A DNA stretch of 28,907 nt from positions 1 through 28,907 of the forward strand of contig USHY01000013.1 in NCBI GenBank assembly GCA_900554635.1. The letters run 5' to 3'. This DNA comes from an uncultured Clostridium sp. GTDB lineage: Bacteria > Bacillota > Clostridia > TANB77 > CAG-508. How positions within the stretch are numbered: position 1 is the stretch's first letter; the number at the start of each line of letters is the position of its first letter. A program made the position numbers and the translations under genes. The notes beneath the pieces were generated by a model that saw only the letters and a program-made list of their open reading frames with translations, ran no database searches and was not told the origin of the DNA. This document shows positions 7,786-15,091 of the stretch, in pieces.

Positions 7786-9309
7786 CTATGTTAATTTTTT
7801 TAGTCTTAACAAATATTCTATACATTCCTTCATTTTATCTTTTCCAAATGTTTTATTTAAGAAGTCTATGTATGGGTCAATTTCATCTCTTATATAAGAA
7901 ATATTTAGCTGTTCAAACTTTCTTAAAACTTTTCTTGCTAGGAAATAATCAACTGCTGCAATTTCATCCCCACCACATCCAACAAAGACTGGCACAAATT
8001 TTTTCATGTGAGCAACTATACGGTTACCAAAAGCTATTCTGAAGTGTTGTATAACATAGTTATCCATTACTTCTATTTTATCTAAAGTGTCTTGTGTTAC
8101 TGCATTTTGTTCCATTGCCTCTTTAAATAACTTGTCTAAATATGTATAATTTATATCCATAGCTGGAGTATCTATTGGCTCAAACACCTGTCCTTTATCA
8201 TTTATATCTATTGGCATCGCTCTATCATAAACTTTATCAGTAACCATGAATGTTGAGTCATCATTGTTGATTGTTCCTATGTACCACATATTTGATGGAA
8301 TTCTTAGTTTGCCTCCTAACAACTTCTTAGGATCACTTTTCCAGCTGTTTGGTACTAATTCAACTATCCATTCATCTTTGTTAGGCATCTCTAGTATTGA
8401 TAGCATTTCCGCAAAATAATACTCAACACGAGAGATGTTCATCTCATCTAGTATTACTGTATAAATATCATCTGTATAACCTGCTATATACATTTCTTTT
8501 AATACTTCTGTTTCATTGAATTTTTTTGTAAACTCATTGAAATATCCAAAAAGCTCTGTTCTATCTCTCCAAGATGGCTGAACTGATGCAACACATGAAT
8601 CGTGTTTTAAAAACTTTCCCCAAGCATAAGCTAAAGATGTTTTACCTGTACCAGATATACCTTGCAAAATTACAAGTTTTGTTGATGCTAGGGCTGATAT
8701 AAATAGCTGCATCATATTTGTTGTATAATACAGATGTAATCTTGATGCTGCAAAATTTCTAAAATTTTCACATAATTCTGGTAAAGTAAAGTTGTTTCCA
8801 TAGTTTTTGACCTTATAGTTTGCATATTCTTGGTCTATTTCATTAAGTTTTGAAAATCTAATTCCTGTATTTACATCTTCTTCTGGTTTCGTTTCTTCTG
8901 GTTCTTCTGTTGCACTCTCAGTTGGCTTTAATCCTAGCTGAGATACTTTCATTGCTAGTATTTCATCTTTTTCTTTCATTAAAGTTCCAACTTTTTTATT
9001 AAGTGTTGCAATTTCATCTAAAAGGCTGTCTTGTTCTATTGTTTTTTTTCTGAATTTGAAATATTTTTTTATCAAAAGAACAACAAGTAAAATAGCCATT
9101 CCATAAACTAAAACCATTGCCAAAATTGCAATTCCTACCATTAACCATTCAGGCATTGAAAGGTCGCCTTTATATTTAGATATTACCTCTGTATATGCTT
9201 TTATATTTGCAAGTTGAGTTATTCCCTTCCATAAACCAACAAAAATAGTTCTCATTCCTCCAAAAAACTGTGCCAAAAACTCATATAAAAACCTTGTAAA
9301 TGTTTCCAT
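7786..9309 (-). CDS. Membrane-anchored McrB-like AAA+ ATPase (507 aa)
   Basis: An N-terminal region with an amphipathic start and a strong transmembrane helix (about residues 56-81) is followed by a coiled coil (90-120) and an acidic linker (130-147). The AAA+ module carries Walker A GISGTGKT (217-224), Walker B VILDEMN (285-291) and a sensor-like GTINNDDS (345-352). It ends with TDKVYDRAMPI, where McrB/MoxR-type proteins have their arginine finger. The ILDEMN box and overall layout fit the McrB group, but the DNA-recognition domain of true McrB is replaced by a membrane anchor. Its DUF2357 partner is next to it. It may power assembly or remodelling of surface-protein complexes from the cytoplasmic side of the membrane; this is inference from context. 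Confidence 0.78.
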   Translation of the reverse strand: METFTRFLYEFLAQFFGGMRTIFVGLWKGITQLANIKAYTEVISKYKGDLSMPEWLMVGIAILAMVLVYGMAILLVVLLIKKYFKFRKKTIEQDSLLDEIATLNKKVGTLMKEKDEILAMKVSQLGLKPTESATEEPEETKPEEDVNTGIRFSKLNEIDQEYANYKVKNYGNNFTLPELCENFRNFAASRLHLYYTTNMMQLFISALASTKLVILQGISGTGKTSLAYAWGKFLKHDSCVASVQPSWRDRTELFGYFNEFTKKFNETEVLKEMYIAGYTDDIYTVILDEMNISRVEYYFAEMLSILEMPNKDEWIVELVPNSWKSDPKKLLGGKLRIPSNMWYIGTINNDDSTFMVTDKVYDRAMPIDINDKGQVFEPIDTPAMDINYTYLDKLFKEAMEQNAVTQDTLDKIEVMDNYVIQHFRIAFGNRIVAHMKKFVPVFVGCGGDEIAAVDYFLARKVLRKFEQLNISYIRDEIDPYIDFLNKTFGKDKMKECIEYLLRLKKLT

Positions 9310-9341
9310 ATCTGCTATATTCCTTTCTACATATCGTTATT

Positions 9342-10319
9342 TCAAAATTCAATGATTTTTGATTTTATTTCATTGTTACTTATGTTAGTGTTTTTATCAA
9401 TTATCACATATTTAAAAACTTCAAGTCTTTTGATATCTTCTTGTTTAAGTTCATTTTGATTTTTAATTTTAATTGCAAATTTATATCCTTGCCCAATTAG
9501 TTCATAAATTTTTGCTTTATTTTTTTCTAAATCATCAAATTCTATTTCAAATGAAATTTTATATTTCATAAATTCACTGTTTACAATGTCTAACAGTCTC
9601 TGTGTTTTCTGCTTTTTATTTATTACAGTTATTGGGAACTGAACTATATATTGATTTTTAACATTTCCATTTATTATATCATCTAGCACAGTTCCAGCAA
9701 GTAAGTGATATTCAACAAAATGTATATCTTCACTAATTGGTTCTGTTTCCATTGCCTTTTCTATAGCGTAGCCACTATATAATAATGGAAATTTAATATT
9801 TTGTTTTAGTGTAACTTTTCTTATTTCTGGAAAAACATTATTCTTTTTAAATTCCAATTCAAATTGCTTAGTCTGAATATTATTTATAATATCTGTTATT
9901 CTCTCGTAATAATTTTTAAGTTCTTCATATATTAATTCATATAATTCTGGATATTCTTTACCAGTTATTTCTTGCTTTTTTTCTACAACTTGTAATATTA
10001 TTTTTTCTATGTTCTTTGAATGAATTACATTATCAAAATATATTATATAATTATAAAATATTCTTATTTGCTCTACTACAGGCTTTGTGCTTTTATCCTC
10101 TAATATCAGTTTTTTCTTTAAAACATCCAGCTCCTTCAAAATTTCTAGTTTTAAATTTTTCTTTCCAAGTTGTTCATCTATAAGTGAATATCTATTACTA
10201 ATATAAGTCTGGTAAAACTCTTCTGATATTTTTTTATTGTATTTATTCCCTAATACTAATTTCATATAATTAATTATGAATATTTTATTTACTTTTAAAT
10301 ACTCTTTCATTACATTCAT
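9342..10319 (-). CDS. Protein of unknown function, possible degenerate EAL domain (325 aa)
   Basis: The start is the ATG at 10319, supported by AAAGGAG upstream. The first ~170 residues are helical and rich in Lys/Glu (IEKIILQVVEKKQEITGKEY). The second half alternates strands and helices. Near residues 255-310 a segment reads FEIEFDDLEKNKAKI, then LIGQGYKFAIKI, then RLEVFKYVIIDKN. The order resembles the end of an EAL domain (FEITE, a helix, G-x-x-x-A-I-D, then D-x-I-K-I-D), but the catalytic acids are missing. If related, it would bind rather than cut cyclic di-GMP. That link is weak and made by eye. It lies 32 bp upstream of the ATPase gene. Confidence 0.55.
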   Translation of the reverse strand: MNVMKEYLKVNKIFIINYMKLVLGNKYNKKISEEFYQTYISNRYSLIDEQLGKKNLKLEILKELDVLKKKLILEDKSTKPVVEQIRIFYNYIIYFDNVIHSKNIEKIILQVVEKKQEITGKEYPELYELIYEELKNYYERITDIINNIQTKQFELEFKKNNVFPEIRKVTLKQNIKFPLLYSGYAIEKAMETEPISEDIHFVEYHLLAGTVLDDIINGNVKNQYIVQFPITVINKKQKTQRLLDIVNSEFMKYKISFEIEFDDLEKNKAKIYELIGQGYKFAIKIKNQNELKQEDIKRLEVFKYVIIDKNTNISNNEIKSKIIEF

Positions 10320-10336
10320 TTATATTGTCTCCTTTT

Positions 10337-11266
10337 TTATCTACTTGTTAAATTTATTACTGGGTCTGTATTTACTATTGGATATGTATAATCTTTTGTT
10401 TCATCGACTTTATAGAATCTGACTTTTTGACTAGAAAGTGCATCAATTTTAAATTTGATTGAGTTTATATATATTTTTTCATCTATTGTAACTGTTGTGT
10501 TTGAAATTCCATTTACGAAAGCATTATCTGTCATATCTAACAGAATTTCTTGTGGATTAAAAGATATATTTATAATTTGTGAAGAGCAATTGCTTTGTTC
10601 TTCTTTTGTCAGGCTTAAATATGTGTCTCTAGTAATTTGTGTACCAACACCATAGTCTCCAAATGCTTGGTTTACAGTGTAATAAGATAATGTATTCGTA
10701 ATATTTACTTCTAAATATGGTCTATTTGCCACATCCTCTATTGTATATGTTAGCTGTTCTTTGCCAACTTTTAATGTAAATCTTCCTTTTAATGTTTTTT
10801 CATATGGAGATGTTGCTTTTGCAGTTATTTCAACATATGCTGTTTCGCCATCTTGTAATGTTCTATTTGGCGTTACAATAATATTGAATGAATCAGTATT
10901 AGTTGCAGAATCTATAACATATGGTCCTGGTGATAATTGGCAAATTACATTGTCTGAGCATGTATATGAAACTTCATATTCCATGTTATAATCTACAGTT
11001 AAAAGGTTATTTTTATAGCTATTCATATTTACTGTTATTGTATAGTCATCAACCCCAGACCAGTTGTCAATTTGATAATATGGTGTGTCTGTATCTAACT
11101 TATCACTATAAAAGAAGAAGGCTTTAGTTCTTTCAAAAAATCCCTTTGTTTTGTTGACTACATACCTTCCAAATATTGACACCAAAACTATTGTATTAAT
11201 AATTAAAATTGCAAATATAATTATATATTTGATTTTAATATTAATTTTGGTTTTTGTGTCTTTCAT
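10337..11266 (-). CDS. Membrane-anchored surface protein of unknown function (309 aa)
   Basis: A basic N-terminus (KDTKTKINIKIK) and hydrophobic segment (residues 14-33) lead into an extracellular beta-rich domain. It contains two Cys in YTCSDNVICQLSPGPYV and another in EEQSNCSSQ. No SipW-type Y-A-x-[FY] site is clear (FGRYVVNKTKG follows the core), so it may remain as an anchor or cap. Repeated strand-like segments (FNIIVTPNRTLQ, VEITAKATSPYE, GRFTLKVGKEQ) suggest immunoglobulin-like folds. It lies between a camelysin-like gene and the EAL-like gene with 17-18 bp gaps, so it is co-transcribed. No specific family is recognised. Confidence 0.6.
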   Translation of the reverse strand: MKDTKTKINIKIKYIIIFAILIINTIVLVSIFGRYVVNKTKGFFERTKAFFFYSDKLDTDTPYYQIDNWSGVDDYTITVNMNSYKNNLLTVDYNMEYEVSYTCSDNVICQLSPGPYVIDSATNTDSFNIIVTPNRTLQDGETAYVEITAKATSPYEKTLKGRFTLKVGKEQLTYTIEDVANRPYLEVNITNTLSYYTVNQAFGDYGVGTQITRDTYLSLTKEEQSNCSSQIINISFNPQEILLDMTDNAFVNGISNTTVTIDEKIYINSIKFKIDALSSQKVRFYKVDETKDYTYPIVNTDPVINLTSR

Positions 11267-11284
11267 TTTTATATCCTTTCTTTA

Positions 11285-11860
11285 TTATTCTTGAATTAAT
11301 TGCCTTGATTCAATTGCAATAGTTATAGCTTCTATAATATCTTGATATTCCGTTTTGTTGTACTCCTTTGGAAATTTTACTACAAGCGTATAAATATTTG
11401 TTTTATTCTCTGAATATGTAAATATTTCCTTTTCCGTGCAAATTGTTCGAAAAAATGTACCATATTCATCTGGCAAAATGGTATCACTTGTAATTATATT
11501 TGTTCCTGTTTTGTAATCTTCATTTTTATATAGTTTGTATGATAATGGCAAATTTGTTGTAGTAACGATTTTTAGTTCATATTCTAATGAAGTTTCTGTT
11601 CTTTTATTACTTTTATTGTTTGATACTGAAAAAGAATATACATACTCATCATCTCGTGGCTCTAAAGAATCAAGTTTAACTTCTGCAGTTTGATATTCAT
11701 CATTTAAAAGATAAAATGCAGCTTGGATTTCAGCCTGAGATGTGGCTTCTGTTTTATATTTTGCAAATGTTCTATTTAAAAGTATGAAAATCAAAATGAT
11801 GAACAATATGTTTACTAGCAATTTTGCAATTATGATACTTCTTTTTCTATTTATTTTCAT
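11285..11860 (-). CDS. SipW-dependent camelysin-like protein (191 aa)
   Basis: A basic start (KINRKRS), a hydrophobic core (residues 9-29) and NRTFAKYKTEATSQAEIQA form a SipW-type leader close to that of camelysin and TasA. The mature region continues VKLDSLEPRDDEYVYSFSVS, typical of the camelysin beta-sandwich start, and ends in a strand-helix segment (TLVVKFPKEYNKTEYQDI). Its start overlaps the stop of the signal-peptidase gene 11857-12396 by four bases (ATGA), which couples the probable substrate to its peptidase. AAAGGATG serves as ribosome binding site inside the peptidase gene. Confidence 0.75.
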   Translation of the reverse strand: MKINRKRSIIIAKLLVNILFIILIFILLNRTFAKYKTEATSQAEIQAAFYLLNDEYQTAEVKLDSLEPRDDEYVYSFSVSNNKSNKRTETSLEYELKIVTTTNLPLSYKLYKNEDYKTGTNIITSDTILPDEYGTFFRTICTEKEIFTYSENKTNIYTLVVKFPKEYNKTEYQDIIEAITIAIESRQLIQE

Positions 11861-12396
11861 TTTATATCATCCTTTAAATTATTGTCTTCTATTGAAAATG
11901 CTACTGCAAAGAGAATTGCCGTAATAATAATCGAAATAAAAACGCTTGGTGATGCAAAAACTTTTTTCCAAATGTTCAAATTGGTTACAACTTTTGTTAC
12001 TTTTCCTATAATTTGATTTTTATTAATGGTTTTGTCTTCAGTGTTATTTGCATCTCCCTTTGTTATTATTTTTTCATTCTCTATAGCAATAATTCTATGT
12101 GTAATAATATAATCTTCCTGTTTAAAAACAATAATATCATTTACATTATATATAGAATTTTGATTTTTTAATTTCACTATTACAATATCATCAATATTAA
12201 TAGTATCTGCCATACTTCCGCTTACTACTTTAAACGCTGTGTATCCAAATATATTTGAATAATCCTTCTTTATCAGTTTTGTTTGCACAAAGTTATATGA
12301 TATTAAGACAAGTATAAATACTGACACTATTAGTAGTAAATTTAAAATTACTGATATAATTTTATAACTTTTACTTTTTTTCATAAGATTTGTCAC
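11857..12396 (-). CDS. sipW: Signal peptidase I, SipW/ER type, apparently active (179 aa)
   Basis: Ser61 in VVSGSMADTINIDD is the nucleophile and His100 in YIITHRII replaces the bacterial Lys. TKGDANNTED (from residue 112) holds the third conserved acidic position. Transmembrane segments lie near residues 14-35 and 152-170. The longest reading starts at a GTG that overlaps the upstream stop by four bases (GTGA); an ATG four codons later is an alternative start. It is sandwiched between two camelysin-like substrate genes with overlaps at both ends. Confidence 0.87.
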   Translation of the reverse strand: MTNLMKKSKSYKIISVILNLLLIVSVFILVLISYNFVQTKLIKKDYSNIFGYTAFKVVSGSMADTINIDDIVIVKLKNQNSIYNVNDIIVFKQEDYIITHRIIAIENEKIITKGDANNTEDKTINKNQIIGKVTKVVTNLNIWKKVFASPSVFISIIITAILFAVAFSIEDNNLKDDIK

Positions 12397-13010
12397 CCAT
12401 TTTGTTCGAATTCTTCTATTGTTTCCCCTAGATATTGGCTAAATGTTACTGATATTGGGATATTAAGATTTGAATTATATACTGTTCCTATTTTTGTATC
12501 TTCTTCATTGTTTTCTTCAATGTTTTCCCATGAGAAAAAGATTTCCACGACATCTAAATAATTTGTGTTAATTTTTTCCAAAGGAATTATTCCTGTATAA
12601 ACATTTTCTGCTGTTCTAAAAATTATATTATTATTGTTTTTTTCTACTACTCTATTTAAAACAATTGATTTATTCACCAATTTAGATGAGTCAATTGTTA
12701 TGTCGTACCTAACTGAAACTTGTGTGTCTTGTGGTTCAATTTCAATATCAAATGTACAATCCATTCCTGGAGCAATTTTGTTTTCTTGAATATATGGGCT
12801 TTGGCTTATATTGAATGTATTAATTGTAAAGTTCTGAGTTGTTGGGTTTGTTATGTCAGAAGAATTAACTTTAATTCTCCATTTTCCTATTTCAGCTTTA
12901 ACATTTTTTTGTACTTTTGATTCAAATAATGCGTATGTGCTTACTATTGTATAAATAGTAAAGCACATCATAATTACTGTTAATAAAATTAAAACTTTTT
13001 TAACATTCAT
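12393..13010 (-). CDS. SipW-dependent camelysin/TasA-like protein (205 aa)
   Basis: The leader is MNVKK plus a hydrophobic core ending at VSTYALFESKVQKN, a SipW-type site. The mature domain runs IGKWRIKVNSSDI, then ENKIAPGMDCTFDIEIEPQD, then VSVRYDITIDSSK. These align in order with 4828-5442 (RWNIKVNDVSI, GIIAPTAEGY, VSFSYNITIS), so the two are paralogues transcribed in opposite directions 7 kb apart. It sits 2 bp after the stop of the dead signal-peptidase homologue and overlaps the active one downstream. It is probably an exported fibre or coat subunit. Confidence 0.75.
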   Translation of the reverse strand: MNVKKVLILLTVIMMCFTIYTIVSTYALFESKVQKNVKAEIGKWRIKVNSSDITNPTTQNFTINTFNISQSPYIQENKIAPGMDCTFDIEIEPQDTQVSVRYDITIDSSKLVNKSIVLNRVVEKNNNNIIFRTAENVYTGIIPLEKINTNYLDVVEIFFSWENIEENNEEDTKIGTVYNSNLNIPISVTFSQYLGETIEEFEQNG

Positions 13011-13012
13011 TT

Positions 13013-13528
13013 TTACTCTTTTCTTTTTTTATCTTTTAGGTCTGAAACTAATTCTGTTATTTCATATAAGAAGGCTATTAATGATGGGAAAACGATTAAA
13101 ATTAAAAATCCCCATTTAGATTCAATAACTGATAGTATTCCACCAAGTTTGCTTATTTTTTTTGCCTTATCTGTTGGTCCTAAAACATTTTCTGCTTTAA
13201 TTGTTTTATTTCCTTCAACTGTATAAGTTGCATCTGATTCAGATGTTCCCTGTTTTTCTGTAATCTTAGCAACATTTATCTCCACATTTGGATTGTAGGT
13301 ATTGTAAAAAAATACTTCATCTCCAATTTCTAATTTATAACTTTTGTCTGCTATAATTAGATCTCCTTTGTTATAATTAGGCTCTAAATCTCTGCTATCA
13401 ACAATTATAAGAGAGTAGCTACCTAATTCTGTTACTCTGTATTCATTATATGAAAGTAAGCAAATTGTAGTAAATATAGCTATACCTGCATATAATATAA
13501 CAAAAATATTCCAAATTATTTTTTTCAT
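13013..13528 (-). CDS. Signal peptidase I-like pseudoenzyme (171 aa)
   Basis: The start is the ATG at 13528, supported by GGAGGAG at the right distance; a start 30 bp upstream lacks this. Fold and topology match the SipW family (N-terminal TM near residues 4-26, C-terminal TM near 135-155, NKGDLIIADKS strand). The box that normally reads S-G-S-M-E-P reads S-R-D-L-E-P (45-50), so the nucleophile is Asp47. The T-H-R-I box reads V-A-K-I, so the base is Ala87. Both catalytic residues are gone while the rest is intact, so it is probably a non-cleaving partner or chaperone. It is the first gene of the ten-gene operon. Confidence 0.75.
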   Translation of the reverse strand: MKKIIWNIFVILYAGIAIFTTICLLSYNEYRVTELGSYSLIIVDSRDLEPNYNKGDLIIADKSYKLEIGDEVFFYNTYNPNVEINVAKITEKQGTSESDATYTVEGNKTIKAENVLGPTDKAKKISKLGGILSVIESKWGFLILIVFPSLIAFLYEITELVSDLKDKKRKE

Positions 13529-13560
13529 TGTTCTCCTCCAAACAAAAAATCTTTGCAATT

Positions 13561-13589
13561 AATATATCATATTAACAATGTTTTATCAA
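13561..13589 (-). promoter_or_regulatory. Promoter of the ten-gene surface operon (13528 to 5445)
   Basis: On the minus strand TTGATA (13589-13584), a 17-bp spacer and TATATT (13566-13561) give a near-consensus promoter 33 bp upstream of the first start codon. Packing downstream is tight, with no further promoter that I can see before 5445. Confidence 0.7.
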
Positions 13590-13627
13590 TAGATTGCTTT
13601 ATTTTTTTACTTTTTTTTTATTTTTTA

Positions 13628-13655
13628 TTGTATTTTTTTTGTTTAATGTTATAAT
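13628..13655 (+). promoter_or_regulatory. Promoter of the split rightward gene
   Basis: TTGTAT (13628-13633), a 16-bp spacer and TATAAT (13650-13655) are followed by a strong GAGGAGG ribosome binding site (13678-13684) before the ATG at 13691. It is back-to-back with the leftward operon promoter. Confidence 0.6.
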
Positions 13656-13690
13656 AATATTATAGTTTATATTATACGAGGAGGATACAA

Positions 13691-13933
13691 ATGATAAACT
13701 TGTCAGGAAGTAAAGAAGACCTTGGGGTTTCTTTATCCACGGAGCGCGAATTTTTGGTTAATTATGATAAATTCCAAGAGAGATTAAATAATAATATATA
13801 TATGCTTTTAAGGCAATGTGTTAATTCAAAGATAATTTCTTCACTTGAAGAATCTAAAGAATTATATAAGAAATTGTCTAATATAACAAAGTGCTTAAAT
13901 TTATCAAATCAATGTAGAAAATCAATTCGGTGA
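13691..13933 (+). CDS. First part of a gene split by a +1 shift at CGG (zero frame, 80 aa)
   Basis: This is the zero-frame product: it ends at TGA (13931-13933), directly after CGG (13928-13930). The region is helical and starts MINLSGSKEDLGVSLSTERE. Promoter and ribosome binding site are intact, so it is expressed, not a relic. If the C at 13928 is skipped, the next codon is GGT and the frame runs on without a stop to 14543, giving a 283-residue protein. No known family is recognised. Confidence 0.65.
   Translation: MINLSGSKEDLGVSLSTEREFLVNYDKFQERLNNNIYMLLRQCVNSKIISSLEESKELYKKLSNITKCLNLSNQCRKSIR
13928..13930 (+). other. Proposed CGG +1 recoding site D
   Basis: In-frame CGG preceded by ATT and followed at once by TGA. 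Skipping the C gives GGT GAT TTA, and the frame then stays open for 204 codons. There is no homopolymer run and no Shine-Dalgarno-like element just upstream. Confidence 0.6.
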
Positions 13934-14543
13934 TTTACAAAAAGAATTAGATGCTGTTGATTTACAATCTCCTGAATTTATGTCCCAAATTAAAAATTAC
14001 AATTTGTTATATACTAGCCTATTTGATAGTATCGTTAAAAAAGCGACAAAAATTGAAGAAATTTTATCTAATTATCAAAATGAGGAAACTGCTGATGAAA
14101 TAAATACAAATAACATTAATGCAGAAGAAAATGTTTTACTAATTTCTGAAGTTGATAAAAAAGTAGTGTTACCTTATACTTTAGATAACATTAAAAATGT
14201 ACTAGCAAATAACCCAGATTTTTATGATACTGTTCAAGATGTAATAGATAAAAAATATACCAGACCAATAAGCTATTATAAGCATTCATCATTAGCGCGC
14301 TTCAAAGAAGCTTATAAATTGGTAAGAAATCGAGAAGGTGGAAGTTTCTTTGCGGCTATGGATTTAGCAATGGAATTATTCTCAAATTACCATTTACATC
14401 CTGCTGTTATTTCTGCTTGTAAAAACTTAAATGAATTAGATGTTTATTTATCTTGTTTAGAGTATAATGAATTAGATGATTTTCACTTTTTTAAAACAAT
14501 TTTTAAAATTAACCCAACTAACATAAAATCAATAAAAACCTAA
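13929..14543 (+). CDS. Second part of the split gene (+1 frame, about 204 aa)
   Basis: This frame is open from 13899 and continues the first part after the CGG at 13928-13930. It begins GDLQKELDAVDLQSPEF. The first in-frame ATG (13980) has no convincing ribosome binding site, which supports translation by frame change instead of fresh initiation. A conserved-looking core reads RFKEAYKLVRNREGGSFF, then DLAMELFSNYHLHPAVISAC; I cannot assign it. The last codons (K-S-I-K-T) form half of the terminator hairpin at 14525-14558, and the stop is inside its loop. It lies between the two leftward surface operons and may belong to their regulation. Confidence 0.65.
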   Translation, partial: GDLQKELDAVDLQSPEFMSQIKNYNLLYTSLFDSIVKKATKIEEILSNYQNEETADEINTNNINAEENVLLISEVDKKVVLPYTLDNIKNVLANNPDFYDTVQDVIDKKYTRPISYYKHSSLARFKEAYKLVRNREGGSFFAAMDLAMELFSNYHLHPAVISACKNLNELDVYLSCLEYNELDDFHFFKTIFKINPTNIKSIKT

Positions 14544-14558
14544 GTTTTTATTGATTTT
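14525..14558. terminator. Perfect 15-bp terminator hairpin inside two convergent coding ends
   Basis: The arms are 14525-14539 and 14544-14558, perfectly complementary, with the tetraloop CTAA at 14540-14543. The + strand gene stops at TAA (14541-14543) and the - strand gene at TAG (complement of 14540-14542), both in the loop. A T-rich tract (from 14560) follows on the + strand. Both proteins therefore end in K-S-I-K-T. Confidence 0.85.
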
Positions 14559-15091
14559 TGTTTTTTTCTTCTTTTATTTAATTTTACAATTGATTTTATT
14601 TTATTATAAGCTATGATAATTAATAAAATTGTATCTATGATAAAAACTGTTTTAGATTGAATAATATTAATTAAAAATCCCATGTTTTTAATTACTTTTA
14701 TTACTTTTCCTTGAATTTGATTGTTTTTTAGTTCATATGGCTCGCTATGGAAATTCTTATCAGCCTTTACGCTATACGCTTCTTCCATGTTGTTTCCAAT
14801 TGTTTGAACAATTCTTCTGGTTTTATTTTCTTCATTTAAAGAATACACTACAATATCATTTGTTTTGTATTCCTCATCTTTTTTTATTACAACTATGTCT
14901 TTTTTAGTTATTATAGGTTCCATCGCTTCTGTTTTATCAACATAAAGTTTTATACTTCCAATTTTCAAAATATATGTTGGTTTAATTATTTTAAAAAACA
15001 TGTAACTTGTATTAATACATACAATTATAATTAAAACCATTTTTAATAGAATACCAAGACTTTTAACTATTATTCTTTTTGTATTTTTCAT
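14540..15091 (-). CDS. Signal peptidase I-like pseudoenzyme, second copy (183 aa)
   Basis: Start chosen at the ATG at 15091, with AAAGGAAAG just upstream, inside the end of the preceding peptidase gene. SipW-like layout is kept: N-terminal TM (residues 13-34), strand box KKDIVVIKK, C-terminal TM (about 141-160) and a basic tail. The nucleophile box reads T-E-A-M-E-P (54-59), so Ser is Ala56. The T-H-R-I box reads T-R-R-I, so His is Arg92. The third acidic position (VKADKN, Asp111) remains. It is therefore probably inactive. It overlaps the active paralogue 15063-15641 by 29 bp, suggesting an active/inactive pair serving the adhesin operon. Confidence 0.75.
   Translation of the reverse strand: MKNTKRIIVKSLGILLKMVLIIIVCINTSYMFFKIIKPTYILKIGSIKLYVDKTEAMEPIITKKDIVVIKKDEEYKTNDIVVYSLNEENKTRRIVQTIGNNMEEAYSVKADKNFHSEPYELKNNQIQGKVIKVIKNMGFLINIIQSKTVFIIDTILLIIIAYNKIKSIVKLNKRRKKQKSIKT

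Noticed and set aside
6659..9309. McrBC-type restriction system
   Set aside because: The ATPase has a membrane anchor instead of a DNA-recognition domain, the partner shows no nuclease motif, and the context is surface proteins, not defence genes.
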